A DNA stretch of 64,000 bases, from positions 2,418,001-2,482,000 of the forward strand of contig RQOL01000660.1 in assembly GCA_013076295.1 (NCBI GenBank). The letters run 5' to 3'. Under the pieces are notes generated by a model. It was not told where the DNA came from, did not search any database, and saw only the letters and a list, made by a program, of their open reading frames with translations. The position numbers and the translations under genes were made by a program. Origin of the DNA: Sanderia malayensis (lineage: Eukaryota > Cnidaria > Scyphozoa > Semaeostomeae > Pelagiidae). Of the stretch, positions 1 to 9,727 are shown one piece after another (the stretch's first letter is position 1; each line of letters opens with the position of its first letter).

Positions 1-135
1 AGGTATAATATAGTATATGACATACAATACAGCGTAGTATAAATATAGTGTATGCTATAGAATAGCATAATCTAGTGTAGTGTGAATAGTGTATACAGTG
101 ATAGTGTATACATGGAAGGATAGCTTCATCATAAT

Positions 136-3100
136 TTATTTTGTACACTTACTGGCTAACTTCTGCAACTGGTGCCTCTCAGCCAAATTGTCCTGTAGTG
201 CCTCCATTAATTGAAAATAGCTGCAAAATAGAATTATTATGCTAAGACACACAATTAACAGTGGTCTATTAATAGAGATATAAATAGACCAGCTAATATA
301 ATGTCCACAGAGTATCATGGTTTGTCTGCATTCTTCATTGCGACAGGAACAATAGACGGGTAACGAGTGAGATAAAGTATCTTTAATATATAACAAGGAT
401 AGGTAAAATATGAAACGTAAAATCAGAACTCACTCAAACAATGAATCTCTTGGCCATAATGTTTCTGGGCAGCTGCTTTTCATATTGGGTAAGTTATCAT
501 TAACTGTCTTGTTCCAAACTGTAGAATTAACAGTGATAAATAAACAGTTAGTAAAAATGGAAATTATAACCAAAAAATATACAACATAATATACAAATAT
601 ACAAAAATGGAAAATATACAACAGTAAGAAATGATCGAACTACCTGTAAATCCTTTATATTCCTTTGTATATACACTCTCTCCCTTGTCTTCCTCTTGGC
701 CTAGGTTTCCTGATCCTCCCAGAACACTAAAAATACAATCCATGGAAATACATGATGATTTATTAGGCTTTCAATTTTACTTCAGAAGCTTGGATGAAAC
801 TTGAAAATAGTTGTATAGAAAAACAAGACTGAATGTTCCAGCCTGTTCGGGTTGGCAGCTTCGTGATATAGATTCGGTAAAATGTGCCAAACTTAATATA
901 TATCCACATACCTTGGCCCCCATGCAAATTTCGATGCCTTTGGAGCATCACCAGGATTTTCTGAAGAAATATCCTCTACTCCTGTGCCTTCGTTGCGAAA
1001 TACCTCTGTTTTCACGTCAAATACGTGCTTTCTGTAAACGATACAAACTCTATCATCTTATCAATTGGGACAAAACAGAGAAGATAAATGCAGTGCAATT
1101 TTGATACAATTAGAAACTCCCTTGTACAGTCAACTCTGTATAATTCGCATCCAATAAGGAAAATTTCAAAGCGAACCATATTAAACTAACCTTGTATCCG
1201 TACTGTGAGTGGAGTTTTGACTGTCACTGGTTGGTTCTGTTTGAATATTCTGGCTGATTTCATTGATGCTGGAAAGGTTTATTTCAATCGATGTTTGGTC
1301 GGGTTCCACATCCAGAGTGGGTACACCGGCTCTGAAAATAATCAGCGAGTTATGATACACTGACAATTATACGGAAATACATTAAAGAACAACAAATTGA
1401 TGAAAAACTAAAGGCTTCTAATTAATAATTGGCTCTTATATGCGGATTTTAACTGCACGTTGAAGATAATATTATGAAGGATAAGGACTAACAAATACCG
1501 TTATCTGATAATAAATAGCTACCTGTTAAGGTCGGTAATAGTATCATCATGGTCATCTGTTTTGTCTGCTTCATTTTCTTCTCCCGCCCTCCCTTCTTCT
1601 TCTGTGATTTCCTCGCAAAATCCAGTTGTTTTGTTCACTCCAGTATTTCCTTTGTTAAACTCACGCACGGCATCTGGGTCGATAATCGTATTCGTCACTA
1701 CACTCGACCTTCGCCTGGAAAAAAATACAGTTTAATAGATATAAAAGTACAAAAAATGTTGGTTCTATTTTAGAGTAAATCCTGTACTCAGTGTAGCAAA
1801 AGAGTTTGAGTTCGAGCCCACGTGGAAGAACACGAAAGAATAAAATAAAAAAAGCCACAAATAATTCTATTGCTTAAATCGATGAAGAAAAATAGCCAAC
1901 AAATAACCAAACTGTACGCTACGAGGGGGATTCGAACACACGACCTTTGGGTTGGGCTTGTTAGCTATTTAATCCTCATTAGAATTTGGGGGTGGAGGTG
2001 GGTGCAATGGACGAGTCAGTTAGGTGCTGTGCAACTACCAGAACGACTTCAGAGTTCAAAACCAGGGCAGGTCGACTCCAGTGAAGACACGAACAATTAA
2101 TCAGCACTGAAATTTTATTTCATTCAGAGGCTTATTATAGTTAGATTTCTTGTTTAGGCATTGCACTCTGCAACTTTAACCAAGAAATAAAAATTGTAAT
2201 CAACTGTTTTTTGGGCAAAATACTACAATTCTTGATTGAAACAAGCGTAAAATAACATACCCTGCAGATATACTGTGAGAGCGGTACTGCTTGGCAAGTT
2301 CCTCCTCGAGTTTTGCTTTTACTTTTTCTTCTTTGATAGCTTGCTCGTGTTCTTTGCATTGCATTATAAAGTCATTTCGTATGTTTTGGAAATTCATCAC
2401 TGAAATAGAAATACAGTAGGACTTGAGTTACACGACTTGCAGCAAAACTAGTAAAATGAAACTTTCTTATAACAGATACTCAAAGAAGTGCTAATGTTTC
2501 GTTTTGTGGAATAGATATGCCGTCTATTTTGTCTATTTCTCCTACGCAATCTCTATATGAAACAGACTTGGAGCAAGTGTGGTTGTTGAAAGGTGGTAAG
2601 TTAAGTCTTTTTAAGTTTTTCTATTGCGTTTCTATCCTACAGTAAATAATCCCATAGTGCAAACTATAAACACGCGTGTAAGAGGTAGTGAAAGAGAAAG
2701 CTTCCACGATTATATTTCGGTTCAAAACAATAGAGGAACAATAGGCTATGGTCTTCAATGCTTACCCATTATTCCCGTGAAGACGTTTTTGAAGATGAAC
2801 GAACCAACACAGATCCACAAAACAATGTACAATTTACTGAACAAACTGTTGACTTCTTTTTCAAGGTCGATCATGATCTCAAACCAATGATCCAGTGTAA
2901 ACAATTGAAATAACGTCAAAAATGAATTCACCAGATTGCTGCAAAAGAGAATACAATATCAACAAATGAATTGCATATTACAATTGCAAATACATACATC
3001 TCTTAGCATTGTTACAGTTCTTGGCTTTTATGCATAATTCACACTGTACTCTTAATCTGCTTTAAAAAACAAATTTATATATGACTTTCAACACCACGTT

Positions 3101-6100
3101 CTTATACTTTCTTTAACGTTTTCCTTTGACACCCTTCGAATACATTACAGTAGCTTTCATTGCCTTGTAATTACTCTGCATATATTCCCACTCATTACCA
3201 CAGCTTCCTGGTTCACCCCATCATTTGCAACCTATTTCGTAACTTGGATTTTCTATGATATATTTCTATCGATGATGCGATGCATAGTATTGCACACCTA
3301 TTGCGGAAAATCTTCAACATCTAACTTGCCAACTACCCATCCTAGGCAGCTGGGAATTGTATTAAAATGATGGGAAGATCAAAATAAATACGTCTATAAT
3401 TCAACATATCGTTATTTCTACTAACACACTACCGTAAATCCTCGAATAAACCACCAAATTCGAATAAGCCCTCCCCTGGAATAAGCCCCCATCCTGATAA
3501 TCATATCATAATCATAATCATATGCAATGATATTGAGCCCAATTTTTCAAACATTGAAGTTGTTCAGTGCTTGTATTCCAAATAGCAGCAAGTTTAAACC
3601 AATAACTTCATTGATTGGCTGCATCGTATAGCTTTTATTTTGCTTAACATTGAACAATAATCAGACTAAAATTTCGTTTTTGCAAATAAGCCCCCGGGGG
3701 CTTATTCGAGGGTTTACGGTATCCGTTATTTCTATTAACACACTATTCCAAGTTTGGCTAATACAGTTTTCTGAACTTCTATGGTATTTTATACGTGTCT
3801 CCACTAACTACCACAACTGTAGCTTCTAACCTGAAACTATCTTTGTACATGACATCCTGTCTCTTGGAGTTGGCATGTGACTTAAACATCACAGTGCCTG
3901 TAACTGCAAATATATACATGAATGTGGCCAAAAGCATCAGGATAAATGCCATTGACTAGCAAAGAACAACAAAATGTGTGATCAATAAATTCTAATTCTA
4001 CATATTAATCAGCAAGACCTACAAGGCATCACACTGATGCAGATTATTGCACTGATGGAGATCATCGCACTACCCATGCACTCCCATGATGTCATAAATG
4101 ACTTGGGCTATAGCAACAATACAGTAAAAACCCGCATATAAGAACTAATAGATTAAGAACCTTCAGGGTGATTTTGCTGCTCAAAACAATAGAAGAAACA
4201 ATAGCCTATTGTCTTGGAACAATACCCTAGATGGAAATTTACAGGTTCTTATATGCGGGTTTTTACTGTAGTCTAAATGAAAACAGTGGATGGTAGTACT
4301 ATGCAATACTATTATACTGTACTGTAGTAAAGCATGAATACATTTGATAGTGACATTGTGGTTTAGTTAAGTGCTCTACAATAACATTTTATACCAGGTT
4401 CTATTGGTTCTATGTTTGACTGTGCTATCAAATGATAAACGTACCTTTAAGGCCTTGAGAATGGTCAAAACAATAATTCTGAGCTGTGCAAATCTTGAGA
4501 CCTAAAGAGGAAACATAAATTGTAAATAAACATATGAGACAGCAGGGGACAGATTTTTACGATCTGGGAGAGTTTTTAAAATAACAAAATTAAAATATAT
4601 ATTCATACCATTTTGAGTGATCGGAGTATTCTGAATGTACGTAGATTATCTGCAATTATCTTCACACCTTTATTTCCACTCTGACCGGGTGATAAGCTTA
4701 TCAGTTCTGGCACAAATGACTGAAAAGAGAATGGCAAACATGAGAAAGAGAGATTGTAATTCAAAAGCTGCAGTGACACCCAAATAGAAAGAGCTTTATG
4801 AATATGTTGTGTTTCTCTGTTCAGTGATTGTCATAATAAGAACACAAAGTTATTATGTCATAAACAGGAGTGTTTTTGAGTGGAAGTAGCAAATATATAA
4901 ACATAAATTTAATAAAGAAACATTAAATTGTATTATTGTGAAGCAGCTCTGGAAGTCTAAGGCTCATTATGTTGTTATTTGAAGACCTAATTATATCGAG
5001 ATTCTAGTATGCATATGATTTAAATATCATATTTATGTCAGGCACTAAGCTCATCAAAATTAGAGCATGTAAATACAAGCCATGAAAAATGTTGAAGAAC
5101 TTACCATAATGGTGATGAAGAAATCAAATACGTTCCATCCGTTCTTCCAGAAAACAACAAATCCGTCAATCCATTTTAGCATGATTTCCAGTACAAATAC
5201 CATCAGTGATAGCTGATCAAAAATGTTCAGAAACACTTTCAGTCCACATAATGATTCGGCAGACATCTGCTGTATCTCTAGGAAAGTTAAAAAGCAAAAT
5301 CTTGGACAAAAAAAAATATGCTACAGTAAAACTTTACATCAGCCAATTGTTTAAAAACAATAAGCTATTTTCTCTTCTGTTGTCTTGAGCAGAAATATCA
5401 TCCTGGAAGTTCTCCATTGGTTGATTCTTATACAGAGGTTTATAAGTTCTTTTTCCTCAAAAGTTTGTAATATGACCATTCTTATACGGAGGTTTATAAA
5501 AGTTATTTTTCAGTTCCTTAAAAATTTGTAATCTGATCAATGACAGATTAAGATGTTTCAATTACTTGCTTGCATTATAACGTCAACACAGACATAAAAA
5601 ATCCTTTCTAATTAACTTCTCAAACTGACACTTTAGGAAATTGTTTCTTATTTCTAATTATATAGTTGTTAATTATTGTTTGAATTGAAAATGAAATTTA
5701 AAAAAATTACCTGCTTGGATTCCAAGGACAATTGAGTTCAATATGATTAATATCAACAAAAAGTTCTGCATTCTGTTATCTGATTTTCAAGAATTAAGGA
5801 GGATAACTCAACATTTGTATACAAATGTAATCAACATTGTTAGTTCCATACACCTACTACCTCAAGGTGTCAAAGGAAATTTTGTTAGAATTACCAATAA
5901 GCCTTTCTCTTGATTTGAAAAAACAATTTTTTGCATTTATAAAGATGTGAAGGTTACAGTATCCATATTTAAATTTTAACATAAAATGGAAAAGGATACC
6001 TTCAACAACCATTTTTGCCCATGGACCAAAAGGTATGGTGTTCTTGGTTTTAATTCTGTTCAGTCTTCGGTCTGTATAAATCATTTCTTCTGTTTTACTG

Positions 6101-6566
6101 TAAGTTTCAAACTTGACAAGAGCGTTGGGAAAACTTTTCATCATGCTATCCATTGAAGCATCCTCTAAAATGGTATAGGTAGAATAAAAAGGCTGGTTTT
6201 AAAAAAATTTCGGATAATTTTGTTCCTGCATCTATAATACTCTTAATATCAAGAAAATTTAATATTGAATATGCTCTACATTGGAATTGTTTCAAGACTC
6301 GTGTTTCTGCACGAATTCATTGAATGACTATCACTACATACTTTAATATACAGGCTTTTGCCTTCATTTATAATAGGCCACCCCAATGAATTCTACAGAA
6401 AGAAGAACGAAAAAAGTGCATACTAACGTTTCACATCATCGGAATAATACTTCGGTACTTCTTCTGCACCGTTGTCTGCTATATTATCCAACAAATGGAA
6501 GTGTTCAATCAACTTTGAGCGAAAAATTTCAGCCCGACACTGAAGCTCTTCCTCAGTTTCGGCCAT
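136..6566 (-). CDS. CATSPER2: CATSPER2, sperm cation channel pore subunit (15 exons)
   Basis: Pore-forming subunit of the CatSper Ca2+ channel of the sperm flagellum. Exons in transcript order: 6428-6566, 6000-6164, 5711-5779, 5105-5277, 4609-4719, 4445-4501, 3831-3955, 2766-2938, 2261-2399, 1523-1714, 1191-1331, 912-1031, 644-726, 434-464, 136-220. All have GT/AG borders, matching phases and sum to 600 codons plus stop (human about 530). S1 is in the third exon; S2-S3 carries WIDGFVVFWKNGWNVFDFF; S4 (residues 208-219) has R209, R212, R215, K218; the pore has TLDHW (294-298), as in human CatSper2; S6 leads into VMNFQNIR. The C terminus (LWPRDSLFDYFQLMEALQ) matches the CatSper2-specific tail. 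The middle of the tail is acidic and Ser/Thr-rich, longer than in human. The last exon also holds a strong donor (GTAAGTG at 146-152), so a different 3' end outside the window is possible. CatSper2 over CatSper1/3/4 is clear from pore and tail. Confidence 0.93.
1910..1990 (-). repeat. Possible tRNA-derived (SINE-like) fragment in CATSPER2 intron
   Basis: On the minus strand CCAAAGGTCGTGTGTTCGAA followed by TCCCCCTCGTAGC looks like an anticodon-to-T-arm segment with a B-box (GTTCGAATCC). There is no matching D-arm or acceptor stem, so not a functional tRNA. Confidence 0.3.
3430..3721. repeat. Inverted-repeat element, family B, CATSPER2 intron
   Basis: TACCGTAAATCCTCGAATAA / TTATTCGAGGGTTTACGGTA ends, 292 bp. 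It fills most of the intron between the S5 and pore exons of CATSPER2. Confidence 0.85.
4120..4270. repeat. Inverted-repeat element, family A, CATSPER2 intron (best copy)
   Basis: Perfect 26-bp inverted ends, TACAGTAAAAACCCGCATAT to ATATGCGGGTTTTTACTGTA, 151 bp in total, with an inner AACAATAGCCTATTGT palindrome. Copies at 18331, 33242, 47971 and 51225. Confidence 0.9.
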
Positions 6567-6997
6567 TTTCTTGCAAAAAGGGAAAGAGAGAGAAAACGCA
6601 AAGAATTTGTTGGAGACTGGAGACAAGCTTTTGAATTTTGCCACCTTGTCATTTCTGAGCATGCTCAGTGCCTTGCAAGAGAGACTTGAATTAAATGCTT
6701 TATTTCACACCCCCCCTAGCTCAAAATAAGCGCCCACATTTTAACACATACAACCCACTCTTTACATTTGTACTCAGATCGGCATATTAACTCGAGCAGC
6801 AATGCTCATGAATATTACATAAATAGTATCAACTGCAAAAGAAAGACCTCGAGAAAAAAGATACTTCTTTACCTTGTCTGATAACCTTTTTATTTCTCCC
6901 AAACTTCCATTGATTGACAACTTAAAGACAGTAAAATAAACGACTTTTTGTTAATGTCCAAGTTACCCCGTGTTAGCCTCCACCTGGTCCATCAACC
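6567..6997. other. Spacer between CATSPER2 and GM2A-like gene 1
   Basis: No coding exon seen. It holds the CATSPER2 5' leader and promoter (start codon at 6566) and the 3' flank of the GM2A-like gene that stops at 6998. About 6830-6990 is similar to 9560-9720, which lies downstream of the second GM2A-like gene, showing that the duplicated unit included 3' flanking DNA. Confidence 0.6.
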
Positions 6998-8692
6998 TCA
7001 TTTTGAAAGACGAAATTTCAACTCTCCGCACGCCAGCAACCTATTGTTAGATGGGTCTCTTGCTTCAAAATTCACTTTATAACTTCCCTAAAAGAGAAAA
7101 TCACTAAATTAATGCACTATTCGCTCAAAGACTCTTGTAAACTCGTAAAATCTATCTACATGCGTTCTAAAACATTTTAGGACTATCTATTAAATAATGT
7201 TTTGGACTGTCAAATTGTCATCACTTGTACAATATTACTACAAAATGTAACTACTTGTTAAATATTTGATAATTTTCCTGAAGTGTAATTAGAAATTGGG
7301 TCTTTTATTTATTGTAATGAAATGAAACGGATGATCTAAGTTAATATCGTTTTACAAACAACAAAAGTTTTACAGTACAATTAGTTAGCCAAAGATAACA
7401 AAAATAGATTACTTACGCTTGCTAAGAAAGATGGGACATTAATTGAAGATGGGACAGTAACTGCTTGATCCACATTCATTGTTCCAGGATACATGGGACA
7501 ATCGCAGTTGGGGCAAACTTGTTTCACCATTCCGCAATCGGCATCGTACGAACTGTAAAGTAACGCAAAGAAATTTATTTACTCATGGCTGAGGGAGCTT
7601 GAGAGAAAACAAGACTGCAATGGGACTGTGCTTTTACCATGACTAATACCCCCCACGCTCCAATAATCGTAGCTAAAGTCAAATCTGCATGGTTCGAGCT
7701 CGTGTAACTCGAACTCTATCTAATTCGAACGAAATTCTCCGTTCCTTCAAGGATCACTAATGAACCAATTCTTATAAAACACACCTCTATAATTCGAACT
7801 TTTTGTAATTCGAATATTTTCACAGTTCCCGAGGGTGTTCGAATTAGACAGAGTTGACTGTATATCGGATAGAAACAGGTATGCATTTTAGCATCAATCT
7901 TTAAAAGCAACTACAGTCAAATCTGCGTAGTTCGAACTCGTGTAATTCAAACTCTATTTAATTTGAACGAAATTCTCCGTCCCTTTAAGGGTCACTAATG
8001 AACCAATTCTTTTAAACCAAACCTCTATAACTCGAACTTTTTGTAATTGGAACATTTTTACGCTTCCCCAGGGTGTTCGAATTAGACAGAGTTGACTGTA
8101 TCTAATTCGTCTGAAACTCGTGGCGAAAACAATAGAATTGAATAACAACTTTTAAGCTGCATAATGCCCAACATATTTACAAGATATGATACCTTAAAAG
8201 AAATCACACTTACCAACTACCGACATTTTTGACGCATGGCAATTTCATCCAGAGCCAGACCTTCTTGTAGACCTTCAAGCTGAGCTTGATTTTGGATGGC
8301 ACAGGCGTTCTGACGGTAACGCTAGCTTTAACTGCAATCCTTGCTCCGGCTTTAATTGATATTGGATCTGGAAGGCTTCTCAGGTTGATTGTCACTGGCA
8401 AGTTGTTGTCTGCAGGAAAATAAAAGAAATAATCAAGACAATGCTGGTTGGTTAGAAGCATCTGGAATATAATCGACGTTTGAGTTAATTGAAGGAAGTT
8501 TCAAATCAGCTATTGAATATTGATAAGGGTTGCGAAGTTTCATAGGGACACACAGAAGGGGCAAAAACAGAATCCAGTTGAGCCAAATAGAGTTAAGAGC
8601 AGAAAATAAATTAGAAAATACTCACTGCAATTTGTAAACGAAGCAGCACTGGCGTATGCCACAAATGCAAAAAGACAAACAAGTTTCAGCAT
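6998..8692 (-). CDS. GM2 ganglioside activator-like lipid-binding protein, copy 1
   Basis: Secreted or lysosomal ML-fold lipid-transfer protein of the GM2A type; known members lift glycolipids out of membranes for hydrolases. Four exons: 8626-8692, 8214-8409, 7417-7552, 6998-7087 (phases 1, 2, 0), 162 aa plus stop, against about 193 for human GM2A precursor. Residues 1-17 are a signal peptide (MLKLVCLFAFVAYASAA). The mature part follows GM2A: SFTNC, then DPISIKAGARI, a lysine-rich strand, WLWMKLPC, VGSCSYDADC, CP-GTM-N, VPSFLAS, GSYKV and RLLACGELK. All eight GM2A cysteines have counterparts (C22, C81, C88, C94, C101, C104, C106, C153), although the loop between the fourth and eighth is shorter than in human. 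A TATA box lies 88 bp upstream of the start. A diverged tandem copy follows to the right on the same strand. GM2A family is firm; substrate is unknown. Confidence 0.88.
7676..7862. repeat. Short inverted-repeat element, family C, copy 1
   Basis: About 187 bp starting AAAGTCAAATCTGC.TGGTTCGA and ending TTCGAATTAGACAGAGTTGACTGTA; the ends are imperfect inverted repeats (CAGTCAA / TTGACTG core). It lies in the third intron-exon interval of GM2A-like gene 1 (between exons 7417-7552 and 8214-8409). The second copy is 50 bp to the right in the same orientation. No coding capacity: a MITE-type nonautonomous DNA element. Confidence 0.75.
7912..8100. repeat. Short inverted-repeat element, family C, copy 2
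   Basis: About 189 bp, same family and orientation as 7676-7862, with ends TACAGTCAAATCTG and CAGAGTTGACTGTA. Sequence identity to copy 1 is high but with scattered substitutions. A fragment of one end occurs at about 1127-1165 in a CATSPER2 intron. Confidence 0.75.
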
Positions 8693-8779
8693 CTTGCAAT
8701 ATTCTTGTCCTCTTCTTTCTCTAGTCAAGTCCTTTCTTCAGTGCGAAAATGGTTGGGCTGATAGCTAGACACTGCGTTT

Positions 8780-8787
8780 TATTTATA
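8780..8787 (-). promoter_or_regulatory. TATA box of GM2A-like gene 1
   Basis: TATAAATA on the minus strand, about 88 bp before the ATG at 8692, which would put transcription start near 8750 and leave a leader of about 60 nt. This is the only clear TATA box at a gene start that I saw apart from the weaker one of the tandem copy, and fits a highly expressed, tissue-restricted secreted protein. Confidence 0.5.
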
Positions 8788-9727
8788 CACGGATAATTTG
8801 TAAGCTAATTAGTCGTGTAAGGAGAAACAAGGAAAACATCCTTGTAATATTACGCAAAAACATGAGAGCATCATTTGTCCAGGGTGTGATAGGAAACGAA
8901 AACTCAATTGTTTGATGTGAGTTTTGCAATTGTATTTGTTACAGCTATTTAAAAAGTAAGGCTTTTGCAGCTAAACATGCAACTGATAGCAAATAGGGAG
9001 AACAGTGAAATAACAAAAATGCAAGCGAAATTGTCAAGGGTTTGTTTTGATCAAATCAAACATATTTACATGTTACTGTTTTGTTTGAGGAAAGATTGAA
9101 TTTCGTGGATCTAACCACATGCTGAAACTTGCAAATTATATCCAAACTGTGATCATACGACCATAACGCGTTTCTATGGTTGGATCCAAGCCTAATTTTG
9201 AGGTGCAATGATAAACAGTTGAAATTTACAGTGATAAAGCAATTCAATGGAAAATCATTTTTACTTTGGAAACAAGAACACGCGATTCCGTCAAGCATTT
9301 TCCTCGTCCCAATCCACTCTGTCGACTCACACCAATAGCCAAAATAAAGGTCACGGTCGTATTAATCCCTGGGAGCTTTATCCAAAATAAACAGTGAGAC
9401 ATTTGTCTTAAAATCAGGTATGGTCAGATCATAACGCCCAAAATACAGTAATATCCTCGATTATTGAATCTTGGAGTAAAGCGGGTTGCAATACTGATGA
9501 AATCTAGTTTTACGTTATTCTTTAATATTGTCTAACTTCTTTCCCCCTATTCATAGTATCAATTGCAAAAGAAAGACCTGAAGAAAACATACTTTTTTAC
9601 TTTGCTTTATAAACCCTTCTACTTTGCTCAAACATCTACTGATTGAAAACTTAAAGACAGTAAAATAAACAAATTTCTGTTAATGCCCAAGTTACCTCGA
9701 GCTAGTCTGGCACCAGGTCCATCAAAC
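8788..9727. other. Spacer between the two GM2A-like genes
   Basis: No exon supported. A small open frame at 9056-9298 (minus) has no recognisable domain and I do not call it. The right end (about 9560-9727) is the duplicated 3' flank of the GM2A-like unit. Confidence 0.55.

Noticed and set aside
1910..1990. tRNA gene
   Set aside because: Only a T-arm-like segment; no D-arm, acceptor pairing or anticodon loop that I could build.
136..2399. A separate unknown coiled-coil gene left of an ion channel gene
   Set aside because: The pore exon at 2766-2938 joins in phase to 2261-2399 and the tail matches CatSper2, so it is all one gene.
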